Below are positions 11,084 to 23,008 of a stretch of 64,000 nucleotides of DNA, piece after piece; positions within the stretch are counted from its first letter, which is position 1, and the number at the start of each line of letters is the position of its first letter. The position numbers and the translations under genes are program-made. This DNA is from Ignelater luminosus (lineage: Eukaryota; Arthropoda; Insecta; Coleoptera; Elateridae). The DNA lies in contig VTPC01090026.1 of NCBI GenBank assembly GCA_011009095.1, positions 172,145 through 236,144 on the forward strand, in the 5' to 3' direction. The notes below the pieces were generated by a model. It searched no databases. It was given only the letters and a program-made list of their open reading frames with translations, and was not told where the DNA came from.

Positions 11084-13979
11084 CTACTCATTATTATTTT
11101 TATATCCTATAAAAAAGAAATATTTAAAGAAGACAGAATTCATCTTAAGTTAAAAATACAAAGAAAAACAGATAGACATTCTAATTTTATAATTTTTGTC
11201 TGTATTTGCCTTCAAATCTCTCTCTCTCTCTATTTAATAAGAACAATAAAAAAAACTTTATCTTCAGTCAAAACCGTATAGAAAAGTAAGTAAACTATTT
11301 TCAGTAAAATTTGTGAAGCGACAGCAAGAAATCGCAAAATCGATGTAAATCATATATTCATGGCTTTAAGATCATTAGAAGCGCTTCCTTGGTGGAGTCT
11401 GGAAATCCCTTCTAGTTATTTCCATTGGTTTACAAAGTGTCGGCATTCTTAAAATTCATTTTTTCGCCCAAACAAGGGCGATACTACCGTGAACCACCGC
11501 AAGTAATTTGGCGAAAAATGAAATCCAATCGTAGAACTCAGCAGATGGTCAGATTTGAATTAAAGTTGCAACACGCAATTTGTGAAAGCTAAGTTTTTCG
11601 TAAAACATATCTTATTAGAAGGAGAAAAATCTAAATGCAGCACAAAAAATGATTATGAGTGATGCTATTAGATTTTACAGATATAGCAGAAAAAGGTGCT
11701 GAACAATAGCTACAACCAGCGTAGCCAGAGCTGTCATTAGATCTTTCAATGTGACGCTTCTACAGTTTTTGGATTGTTTCTTTCAAATCTCAATAGAGGT
11801 CGCAACGATTGTATTTTTCTTCAATAGCACCTTAATCAGTGGTGTGGTCAATCTTAACTTTCTTTCCGATTTCTTTAACTAAATGTTAGATTAGTTCGGC
11901 ATCTAGCGGTCATGAGTTTGGCACGGAAAAAAGTTCTTATTTTTATTCTTGATCCCGTTAGGGCCTCTGCATCAGTCGTTTCTGCGATCATAAGCATCAT
12001 CATCAAGGGTTTGCAATGATCCCGAAGATATACTCTAGGGCGTAATTATAGATAAAATGGCATGGTAAGCCAAAACCACCGGATGTCTAGTCTTGTCGTT
12101 CATGTCCCAACCTCTATTATGCCAGAGAGTTCACGTCTGGTTTTTTTATTGATAAATGAAACTAGAATTCTGTAAACAAAGACCACCGAGATCTACACTA
12201 AAACTACAACAATTACAACATTGGACAAACTTTGTAATTCTATACGAAATTAAAAATTTAATATAGAAGCTTACTAGTTTACTTAGTTTGTCCACGCAAA
12301 TTCATGGCGAAGATTCTAAGGCTGAAAACAAGACTAACTTACTAAACAGTTTAGATACACAATTAATTAGCAGGAATTTAGGCATCCAATTTGTCATCCA
12401 ATTCTTTTTCTTCAGTCTCTTTTAGTACTGCTAGAAACTATCCTAGACTACATTGCTCTCGATTCTTCTATAAAATTTTATGATAAATTTCGGTATGAAA
12501 TTTGTAATTAATAGAAAAAAACGTTATACACAGCAGAAAATACCGAAACAGTCTGAATAATTTATATTATATTAGAAAATAAGTTTTTACTGTGCACTCC
12601 TAAAGCGTCAATTTATTCTGTTTTATAAACTACGCAAAGAAATCGTATTCAAAAAATTACCTTCCTTCTAGTAAATGAAGAATTACATTAACTTTATATT
12701 ATTATACACCAACTTGTAATGTTTTGTCCTAAATATTATTTCAAATTTTATTCACAAAAGGCAAGGCTTTTTAAATAATACAACAGACGTTTCATCCTAT
12801 AATGCACAACGCTCTTTGAAGTACATATAAGTACATATACTACATTTTTATTAAATCCTCGTTAAGGTTTAAAGCTTGACAAAGAACATCCATTATGTTT
12901 CAAAACAGCAGAAACAAACTAAAATGCAGCGCATAAAATTTAATTAATAATGTAGAATTACCCGGTGACGGAACAAGCAGGATTTCTCTAATAATGGAAA
13001 AGTTCCATGCGGAATTTAATTATTGAAATGACATGCAATCATAAACTAATGTGTAATTTTAAACATACATATTAATCAAGATAAAATTTCGCTAAAATTC
13101 AGTTGATATTTAAAATTAATTAAACAAAATTAACCATGCATTCATTTCAATGCAGGTATTCTCATAATGAAAGCACGAAATATCTATCATGCAATATTTC
13201 TGGTAACAATTTTGACTATTGTTGTATCATAAAATTATTCATTTATAGTGTTTGTATACAATGTTCATTATGTATTTTCTATTAACTAAAATATTGAATA
13301 TGCATATTACTAAAATTAAAAGCTTTAATTAATTTCGAAAATGTTGGACTATTACATTTTTGAATAATAAGCAAACTAAGGGGTTACCTTATAAATTTTT
13401 AAAAAAGTAAATGTCTGCTTAACGTTAAACTATCAAAAGCATTTTATGTTTAATTGAATAATAGCCAATTTGTTTTGTATACAGCCTCTTTAATGTAGTA
13501 CAATTAGAGTATGACCTTGAATGTTTAAGAAGATCCATATTTAGAAATGTTAGAAGTCTAGTTACGTCTACCAAAGACAACCTCTTCATATGTATAACTA
13601 AACAGTCAGTCAGGTCATTTTTTTTATTAAAGCTGTTGGAGTAAACAAAGTTTGCAGGTATTGCACAGTTTGTTGACCAAAAGGAACAAAGGAGCCAATT
13701 GTGCCAAGCGTGTTGCTTACATTACACGATTACTAAGAAAAGAATTTAAAAATCAAGAACAGATAAATATGGACAGATGCTTACTATTCATTTTTGCCGT
13801 TCTTTTTCCTTGTTTACAACAGACTCTAATCTAATGTGACGAGCTTCTTTTAATTCAATTATTATTGAGTCACCGCATCCCTGCTTTTACCTTCCTTACC
13901 CAACCGTGCTTTGTTACGCAACCCCACCTTAACCGAAGCCTATGAAAAGTACAAATGAGAAGCTGTACGTTGCCCTTGA
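11084..13979. other. AT-rich stretch without a recognisable gene
   Basis: It contains a short CT microsatellite at about 11217-11232 and small chance frames (11057-11281 +, 13652-13834 +). I see no family motif, inverted repeat or splice-bounded exon. Confidence 0.5.
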
Positions 13980-14145
13980 TTATTTATTACAGAGACCGTG
14001 ACTTGTAGGTTTCTTACCCTCGCGTACCTGTCCCATAGGCGGCTCTAATGCACGAATAAAATCCGGTGTTGTGAGGAAGAGTGAAAACGTGTCAGCAAGA
14101 TGCTCAATCACACCCATTCCTGCCACAAAAGCGACTCGTATCGTG
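13980..14145 (-). other. Unrecognised open stretch in a GC-richer block
   Basis: On the minus strand about 54 codons run without a stop, including RVAFVAGMGVIEHLADTF, then an LTTPDFIRALEPPMGQVREG-like run and a final stop near 13980. The amino-acid texture is more protein-like than its surroundings, and the block 13860-14860 has a higher GC content than its flanks. It has no recognised domain and no clear start. It may be a transposon fragment or a degenerate exon. Confidence 0.25.
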
Positions 14146-15511
14146 ACCGGAGTTTATACGTGTGGTTATCGGAATGGGGAGAAGCCGTCTACATATAACC
14201 GCTAAACTGTCCACGCTCGCTAGACAAGTTACTAAAGTTCCACCCCATCCGTCAGCACTCTTTGTTCGACCGTCCAACACCGTTCTTCACCACCCCGACG
14301 GATTGCCGCAGGATGGTGGATTTTATATCATTGCGTCGTGCTGTCCTGGAAGCCCTAAACTGTCCTTTCCACTGAATTTTTCAAACGACGCTTCAGGTAC
14401 TGCTTGGTTTTGGGTTCTTTCGGCCTGCACAGTACATTAAACGTTTCAACGGGTTTGTTCTGACTTTGGTTCTTACATGCAACAAAACCTTTCTGATGCT
14501 CCATACAATGTCATTGAGACAGATTTCATCTGCAGATGCTAAACCCAGCTTCCGTGTTCTCTTACAGGTCTCACTATGGAAATATCTTGGGGTAAGCCCA
14601 GTACTAGTTGAAACCATACCCAAACCTAAATAGACCACTTCTGACCTGAACTATTTTGTTTACATGTCAATATCACAGCCGACGATTGCGGTTGGTTCTT
14701 TTGCCGTCTGCTCTGTATTAACCTTTTATTACCATCACTGCATATCACTGATACCGAACGTCGCCACATATTTCTATTGCTAGAGCCTGCTCAACTACCG
14801 ATTCCGCTTGTCTTGGAAACCACTAGCTTAGTAGACTCGGTTCGTAGAATTTATAGTTACTGACTCTTGCTCTTGTTTTGTTAAATAAGTCACGATTTAA
14901 CTTGCACTCAAGGCTTTTCCTTTTGCTGGTTGTATATTGTCCGTTAACATCTCTACACTTTAAAGAAACGTGGCACTACTTGAAATGTTTTTCAAACTAT
15001 TTTCATTTTTCTAAATTTACATTACTTTCTATTTACTTACTTCCAGTTGCATGTTTTTTAAAGCTTACTTAGAGAGTGTCTCTTCTCTTTTAAAATAACC
15101 GATCAGTTTTTAAAACTTTCTTAAATCGGCTAGTCACAAATAATTATCAGTTTGTAACAAAGTTACAAGAGCAATATTTCAGTTTAATCTAATTTAATCC
15201 GCTCTAAGTATATAATAGGCATTAAGTATTAAATCAATTGTATTTAACATTCGCAATGTAAGCCATACATCGATTTCCCTACGCATACCAGTTTATCCCA
15301 CATTTGAGCGTCCGCGCTCTCCAAACTCGCTAGTATGAGGGATCTGACCGGTATAGGTGTGAGCTCACACTTCTCGGAACGTTAGTTAGCAGCATCATTT
15401 CCTGCAAACAAATCCAACGACCGAAAAGTGCCTTTCAAGTGTATAGTGCAGTGTTTGGTAAGCTCTAAAGACTCCGAGGTGTTCTGATTCCAGCCGTTCC
15501 TTCCTTCTTCT
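14146..15511. other. GC-richer repeat-like block, no gene
   Basis: The frames at 14162-14440 + and 14393-14638 - overlap on opposite strands and neither shows a known motif. The composition is unlike the AT-rich flanks and the region continues into a diverged tandem repeat. This suggests an old transposable element of unknown type. Confidence 0.35.
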
Positions 15512-15698
15512 TAGTCTAACAAACGCTGCTGTCAATAGAATTGGCCGGCATCGGGCAAGTTACGAATACCATTTGTCCGGTATCGTTACTGTTTGTATTG
15601 TCATTCTTGAACCCTTTTTCATAGTCTAACTGACGAGCCGTCAATAGAGTTAAACGACTTTGGGCGAGCTCCGGATACTTATGGCATCGTCACTGTTT
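15512..15698. repeat. Diverged tandem duplication, period about 110 bp
   Basis: Unit 1 (15512-15594) and unit 2 (15622-15698) both begin TAGTCTAAC, share the block GTCAATAGA(A/G)TT and end with a TATCGTTACTGTTT-like block (GCATCGTCACTGTTT in unit 2). The units are 110 bp apart and clearly diverged. This could be a subterminal repeat of a transposon or a remnant of a satellite. Confidence 0.65.
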
Positions 15699-18600
15699 CA
15701 AGTGCTTTACTGGCCTGATAGGACTGTATCGTGCAGGGACGATCACCCTACTCGGAAAATTCCTGGGTATCTTTTGGACACCTTCACTTCTTAGGGCATC
15801 TAACCCGACACACACGTTCTTCCACTTGCCTTGCACTTTGGTTGTCTTATACCCCGTTTAGCTTGTACTGCCTGAGTTTACATATAGTTTAAAATTGAAG
15901 TATAAGAAACAAGTTTATACCGCTCGAGAGTTTTATTTTAATGTTTAGTGTCTGAGTTTGTTACAGCCGATCAATCCCTGGGCAACCGTGTCTTTGCGGC
16001 AGCTATTCCCCAGCAAACATGCATATAATGGGCAGCATACGGTCTTTCTCTGGCACTTATGGCTAAATGCTGGCACTGGCACCCTTAGTTCGCCCAGTCA
16101 ATTGCCACATATTTCCCATTTTGAAAATATTTAATTTTTGAATAGGAACGACATGTCGAGTCATTGCTATTAGATGGCGCCTTAGTATTTTTATGCTGCT
16201 AATGTTGTATTAGCTTTGTTTATAACCAGCATGAAGCGGGCAAGTATTTACTGTCATTCTTCACTGATGTGTCCAAACAAGTACGAAAATGATGGTCAAT
16301 GCTTGCACAATTTTTTGAACTTTTATTTGTAGGGAAACACTAGGCTGTTGTGTTTATATTTATTATAAATTATATGCTTGTATTATTTACTGATTTAAAA
16401 TAACAAAAACTTTTAAAATCAAAAATTTAGCCATAAGCGTCATTTTGTCGGCCAGGGTCATTTCCTTTATTACCATCATTGTAAAAGTAAAATATAAAAT
16501 GCGAGTGTACTTCATCTAATGGGCCAGAAGGAAACCATCACTGTGTGGCACTGCACTGCATTGCACTGGCACTGTAACGGGCCCTTTGTGGCAAAATGCA
16601 GGTGTTAGTACTGGTGAAGCACTGGCCCTGCTTCTGGCTAGTGTGACCTATATTATCAGGCGCATCTCTGTTTGTCAGTATTGCCCCAGTACAGGATACT
16701 AAGGGTAGCATACTGTGAGCCCAGTATCTGGACTTTTTATTTATGTTGGGTTGTGAGCTCTTGTCTGACCGGATCAAACAGGAGGAGGAGTAAACTTCCT
16801 TCCAAAAGTAACAATTTTAAGAATTAAACGAAAAGTTTTCTGTCTTGATATTACTACATCAGAAATTTTAAATATCAAGACTTACGTGAATCAGTCTTGA
16901 TAGTTATGAATAAAAGGAGGCTCTTCATTTATGTAGGCTGTTAATAGGATCAGTAATTTCATGAATGATCTGAACGTCTCCTATGATTAAAACTGTCACC
17001 GTATCTGTTGCAAATCGTTTCATAAACACAGAAGAATAGACGTACAGATTTTATTCATTGTTTTAATATTTCTCTTTACTGTCTCTACTCTTTGATAGTT
17101 TAAATTTAAAGAACGTAAAATATTTAAAGGTGATTTTAATACGATCAGTTAAACATTTGTGTATTTAGAAATGCAAAGTCAAATTGTTGAAACGTCTTTC
17201 TGTCAACTTTTTAACAAAGGTAGGTCAACAACACTAACCCATCATCAGACTAAAGGAACATCAAAATTAGAAAATATATGCGGAGGCGTGAGTAGAGTGT
17301 GCTTTTGGGACAAAATGACACGTATGAGCGTTCGTTGGGCCTAAACCGCCCAAATGCAAAGTAGCAGCTTTGGGCAGATGTATAGACTGTTTTCGTGTTT
17401 GTTATTTCATCTGTTATTATTGTCATACGTTCACTTATTCAGTATACCTATTTAGAATTTATGATATTTGAGTTGCAACATTCCATTTTATTACTAATAA
17501 TCGATTCGACAAAGCTATTAATTCTTTAAATATTCATTTATGACAATAAAATTAAAATTATCTTGAAAACAGTTTATGGAACAGCCGCTTTTCATTTTCC
17601 TACGTTGCAAAGAAGAGATGATCACCTAAAATCATCCGATTTTAATAAACATAAATAAGAATAAATTGTGCAAAAATGTTTTACGTTAACTATGTATTTT
17701 GCGGCCTACGCCACAACTTAAAACTTCCGACCTTGCTCGCATCAAGATCTAATTGCCCATCACTGCTTTATAGTCTTAGTTTGCTATAGATAAAAAATTA
17801 AAGTAGATATCATTGAGTTGCTAACCTTGCCAGAGGTGACGACAGAGTTATGAAAGGTATTTGGAGCATTTAAAATCCTCCTCTACTCCAATGATCCGGG
17901 AAATTTTAAATTCGCTTATTAACAAACTGAAGCTGTAATAGTTACACTTGCGTTGAGTGGATGGTTACCTCTGTTTGAACTAAAATGTTATGAACATGTA
18001 GCAGGTTTGGATGATTAATAAAAACAACTACGTGGAGACTGAATCAGCATTTTTTACAAGACAATATTGACTTGGAATCTTTCAGTATTGCATCTCCACT
18101 TGTAACTGAATGGAAACAGAAAAAAATCTTTAAAATGCCACTCTGCTAGAATAAAGCACTGGTTGCTTTGCGATAACATTTTTTTAGTTTTTGGGAATTT
18201 TTTCTTTACGTTGTAAGTGAGCTCATCCTGTTTTTCTACTTTGCTCTAACTTTTAAAGAATTTTTTTTAATTTCTGCGAGTTTTTAAATCATTCTTAAGC
18301 AACCATGAACTTGTCATTTTAATTATTAAAGTAATAAACGCAAAGTTAAAATAATATTTTTGCACTGTTTTTCGTTTAAGTGCAGACCATAGATATGCGA
18401 ACACCTAATTGATTTTGATACCATTGAATAACACACATAGAATAGTTTTCAGCGATGTAAGTCCTGGTGATTCTTTTGTTTTAGAGAGTTATTTAAATAG
18501 AAACGGTCAATTAAAACACTAAATTCATAATTAGAACGCTTCCTTCCAAAATGCTTTTTTTGTACAAACTGTAGATGTAGAATAATAGTACAATAGGAAA

Positions 18601-21600
18601 TTACAGTTTCGTGAGCAGTAACGAATTGTACTATACAGTTTCTGCTGTTAAAGTTCATCACATAAAGGATTAAATCCATCCACGTTTTAATACCCAACAA
18701 TTTTTTAAATAAATGTATTTATGTGGAAATAAAATTTTTCAGTATTATATTTCTATTCTGCTGTTAAAAATTAAAAATTGTATTTAAATCACAACTTTAT
18801 ACTCTACCAGTACACGCAGGTATCTGGTTGTAAAAACCTTAATTCAGCTTTCTAAAACGAAATTTAACAAAAAGATCTTTTTAAAGCCCAAATTCATTTG
18901 TTTGGAAAAATAATTTTTAACAAAATCTCTTTCATTATAATTTTCATGCTATCAGTTTTACAGAAATCTCAAACTGTTACTTTTCATTTTAACAAAATTT
19001 ATCATCTTATATGAATACGTAAATTACCAATCTGTCTCATCTTCAGATTAAATTGCCACGTGTATTTCATCTTAAAAGCAAAAAATTGTTCCTTCTATTT
19101 ATACCTTTTTTCCTTCTTATTCTTTTCTAAATATATTTATTCCATTATATTCAAAAGTTGTTTTATGGAATTGCAAGTAAAGAACTCGAAGAGAAATACA
19201 AAGGCCTCGTTAGCAACCTCCAAACAATTAGCCGCACAGATGGCAAACGTAGGGTGAAAAGTATATAAATAAATCAGTAACAAAACAGGAGACAATGGAC
19301 CTATCTATCTGAAATTCCTGGGAGGTTGGGAAAGGTATTTTCAAGCGTGTGCTGCCCTGATAAGCCGATTGAGCTGCGGTCGCTACGCAACAACGAGAAC
19401 GTGTCTGCGTCACTTGGACAAGGTATCAGAACAAAGATGAGAAGAATAGAGATATTATTTTGTACACAGATACACAAGAGAAATGAGAGAAAAAGAAATT
19501 TTTAACTTGCGATTGACTTCAATCAAGAAAAGAAAAATATTATCAGATCTTTCATGTAATTGTTTTGAAGTCTGAAGAAATGTAAAGAAAAGGGAAAATA
19601 TTAAATAAAGCGAAAAGCATCTCTTTTTATTAATTTAATAAATCAGACAAAATCGAATAACGTAAAAGATGCAGATATGGTACATTTACTTTTGAAAGTA
19701 TCATGGGAAATTTATTAAATATTAGGAAGAAAATTCATTAACTAATGTGTATACCAAGGAGAAAAAGTTCTCCCTTTTCAACGCTACGCCGCTTCGTTTC
19801 TTGAAACCGTTGTTAATCAAGACCCCTGCATTTAAATTAAATCTCTGTCGCAATTAACCTGTTTGAATGATGAATATACCAGTAAGTCGGGGAGCACCTC
19901 GTCTTACTCTAATTAGAGATTTGGAAAAGCGAGGTGATTTCACGTAATTGTGTTTTATTTTTTGATTGTGCCAAGATGGCGCTTTCTGTCTTTTTTAATA
20001 ATAGAAATTGGAAATTTCCATTTAATATATTTTCAGATGACCAGAGTGATGTACATCTTAATTAAAAAGTTTCTTTTTTAAATGGCAAACATTGAGAGAA
20101 ACCGGAAAAGTCATTTATCTTTTAATTAAGTTTTTAAAGTTCAAGTACATGCGCTGGTTTTTATTTTAATAAAAACGCGTTTTGTCCATACAAGCAAAAT
20201 TATGCCATAAGAAAAGCAGACATAACGTTAGAATATTATCTTTATAACTAGTTTCAGATGGGTGAATTAATTGGAAAACAATTTTTCTACATAAGCACTA
20301 CTTAATTGCCTTCGTAAACTTTGTTTATCGACGTTTTTGTGAAGTTATTTAAACTTTTCTGATGTAGTACCAGGAAATATGATCATTACCTACGAGTAGT
20401 TTTGCAATTTTGCTTGCTTTTTCGTATCCTTCGATATCATTAGATTCTCTTAAGATTACCAATCTAGCGATATAGGATATTTTTCAAAACTTATTTAAGA
20501 GTCTCGTTTGCAAGTTTCTTGTTAGTTATTCAGTTCTATGTTCATCTTAACTTTAACATAACATAGAAAAATTTTAGCAAATAAATGCAATAATAATTTC
20601 TGACATCGCATACATGAAGGTAGGAAAGTTGTTTGGAATTCTACCACTTATCGTCCCTTTCTTGCACTCAGTCACTATCTCGAGTACACTAAACAATGTG
20701 AAGAAGTACATACTTAAACAATAAAGAAACTGCAACTGGAAATAATTATTTAGTTGAATTTACTGAAAGATATTTACTCTTTAGATAATAGAAAAATTGT
20801 TATAAAAAGTTCTACTTAGCCTTTGGGGTAACTTTCTGAAGGAAAGCTGGGAGGTATTACATCCATTCTGTCTAACTTAGCATTAGTCTTCGTATTTGCC
20901 TTTTACAGGATTTTTATTCCTCGGTTATATTTTAATATACGATTGCATTCAGTTTGCTAAAGAAATCTTTCCCGGAACTTTTGGCGAACAAAAGCTTGAC
21001 ATCCTCACGGACATTGAGAGCGATTGGAAATTAATTGAAAAGAAAAACTAAAAATCCAAATACGGAGAATTGGGTTTTTAAGGGCAAATCAAAGTTTTTC
21101 AAAGGAAGATTGGATTTGAAGTTAGTTAATACCAGAAGTACTAGCTCAATATTTTAAGTGCAATAACGATGGTCATGTGCGAAAGTACTGTTGCGTTCCC
21201 CAATTATGTGCAAGATTTGGAGGCCCTTATCGAATTAATATGTACGTTTATGTGTATTAATGTAAAAACAGGTATTACTGCTAGAGAATACACAGCGCTG
21301 GACACTGATTGTCTAATTTACTTATAGAAATTGAAAATAGTCCTTTCAAGGATTTGTAAGATTCAGATAGATGTACAAAGTAGTCACTGAGTTCACTAAA
21401 CAATTGATTTTTTTAAAAATTTTTAATATAGGCGTGTAGAGTTAGGAAGGAGTTGCTTTTAATGGTAGTAGTTTGCTCAGTGCTATTCACCCTGATGTTA
21501 CAATGATCGTATACGTATGCTGCGAGTGTTTGATTAGTTCGATGAACAGTGTGTCATAGAATTATCCTATGTAAGTGCTGACGGTTAAGTATGTCCAAAC

Positions 21601-22277
21601 TTTCAAACAACCTCTTGCTTAAGAAATTTTTAGATTTCCTGGAAACGAATTCGATTACCTTATTACTGTTTAGAGGAGTTATTGGAATAATCCCATTAAT
21701 GTTCAGAGTAGCAATCTAAATTTTTAATATTTCTGTTTTTGAAAGTTTTCGAACTTTCTTTGCAGTGATTTAGCAATAGAAGGAATCTGCTGAAATGTTT
21801 ACTGTTCTCTACACATTATTTCCACTACCGACTGCATTTTCATAGGAATTTCTATTTTATCATATATTTGATTAGATTTATGTTTCTCAAACATAAAATG
21901 CGGCACTTGTATGAAGGCAATATGACCTACTTACAAGGGCAGTAGTAGAAATTTTGTTTAACTTATTTGCTTACATATATATGATAACACTTCTTTGGAA
22001 AGAAGAAGCTGCCAGTCTGCACAAGAGCATGGCACTTGCATTTTGTATACAGCTCTTCTGAAACCACTACAACAACAGTTGGTAATGTTAAAGAAATATC
22101 TTCTACCAAAAATACCATAGTGACTATCACAATCACAAAATTGCTGATATGATGTGTGAATAGAATAATATGGGTTACGTCTTACTTAGAGTTGTGAGTG
22201 CAGATATTTACATTCATCTACTTATCCGCCTAGGTGGGTTAAGCGTTTTGTTTTTAACATCGCTAGACTGGAATTCC
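15699..22277. other. No recognisable gene
   Basis: 15.7-16.8 kb is still repeat-like, including a GCACT-rich patch at about 16541-16575 and a minus-strand frame 16538-16777 without a match. 17.0-22.2 kb is AT-rich with scattered short frames. One at about 19185-19265 reads KELEEKYKGLVSNLQTISRT and looks protein-like, but it lacks a start, a clear acceptor site or a homologue I can name. Confidence 0.45.
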
Positions 22278-22555
22278 GCATGCCTGCCTACCACAAATCA
22301 GGTCAGTTGAGGTGTCATATTGTCAGGCTTACCCAGAGGGCTACGGGGGGTACTGAATTTAGGTGCCGGAGAAGCCCCGCTCCAAAAGTTATGAGCATTT
22401 TTGTAAAACTCCGGTTCCACCACCTTCGTATCCTCACCTACCACGGATCCGTTCAACTGAGATGTCATACTGTCAGGCTTATTGAGGAGGCTACGAAGGT
22501 ACTGAGTCTAGATGCCGGAGAAGTTCCGTTAAAAAACTATGAGCATCTAGGATAG
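22278..22555. repeat. Two tandem monomers 5' of the R1-type LINE
   Basis: The motif CCTACCAC begins two related units at 22287 and 22437 (period 150 bp). Both continue through a TGTCAGGCTTA block, a GGTACTGA block and GCCGGAGAAG to TATGAGCAT. A third, inverted copy of the first about 94 bp lies beyond the LINE at 26093-26186. Monomers of this kind fit a repeated 5' untranslated region or an unrelated repeat into which the LINE went. The outward copy being inverted is unusual. Confidence 0.8.
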
Positions 22556-22590
22556 AGGTTAGGTTAGAGATTAGGTTAGAGGTTAAGTTG
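22554..22590. repeat. Degenerate TTAGG-like tract, 5' side of the LINE
   Basis: This short tract is built from GGTTAGGTTAGAG and GATTAGGTTAGAGGTTAAG, that is TTAGG units mixed with one-base variants. TTAGG is the usual insect telomere repeat, and some R1-clade LINEs (TRAS and SART) are known to insert into it. The tract is far too short and impure to be a telomere. Confidence 0.5.
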
Positions 22591-22619
22591 AGAGCCACAA
22601 AACGTAAAGACCGCGTTAA

Positions 22620-23008
22620 ATAACACGGGCCGGATCAACGCTCTTGAAAAAGTCAATATCAAGAAGATGAGAAAGACCAAAGACGGAAATCAGTCAGCAA
22701 CGGCGACGTAGGACGCAAGAGATGCAAAGGAGGTAATTACGTCAGTGAGGATTAGGGTGGCTCTATCTATGTGCAAGGTACAAGAGAGGGTGGAAGTGGT
22801 GAAGTGTTTCAGATGCTAACAGCATGGGCATAAGGCCCATATATGCACCGGTATGAATAAAAAGAAGTGCTGCCAAAGGTGCGGGAAGCCCAGACATGCA
22901 AGAAAAGAATGCAAAGAAAACGCATTCTGTCCTCTATGCAATAAAACGGGACACGAAGCAGGAAGTAAAGCTCTGAATGAACAAAGAAGCAGACATCTAG
23001 CAGCCTAA
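22620..23008 (+). pseudogene. R1-type ORF1 (Gag-like) fragment with zinc knuckles
   Basis: This is the C-terminus of the nucleic-acid-binding ORF1 protein, which packages the LINE RNA. Three CCHC-type knuckles can be read between 22804 and 22990: CFRC.QHGHKAHIC, CQRCGKPRHARKEC and CPLCNKTGHEAGSKA, the third lacking its last cysteine. A stop (TAA at 22816) sits inside the first knuckle. Upstream the frame reads CKVQERVEVVK, as expected before the knuckles, but most of the usual N-terminal part is missing. The protein ends at TAA 23006, right before the endonuclease start. Confidence 0.8.

Noticed and set aside
17860-17900. Second short exon suggested by an AG and a GT in the right order
   Set aside because: The acceptor lacks a pyrimidine tract, the donor is weak and the enclosed piece is only about 23 bases.
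22554-22590. True telomere repeat array
   Set aside because: The tract is under 40 bases and impure. It is at most an interstitial telomere-like sequence.
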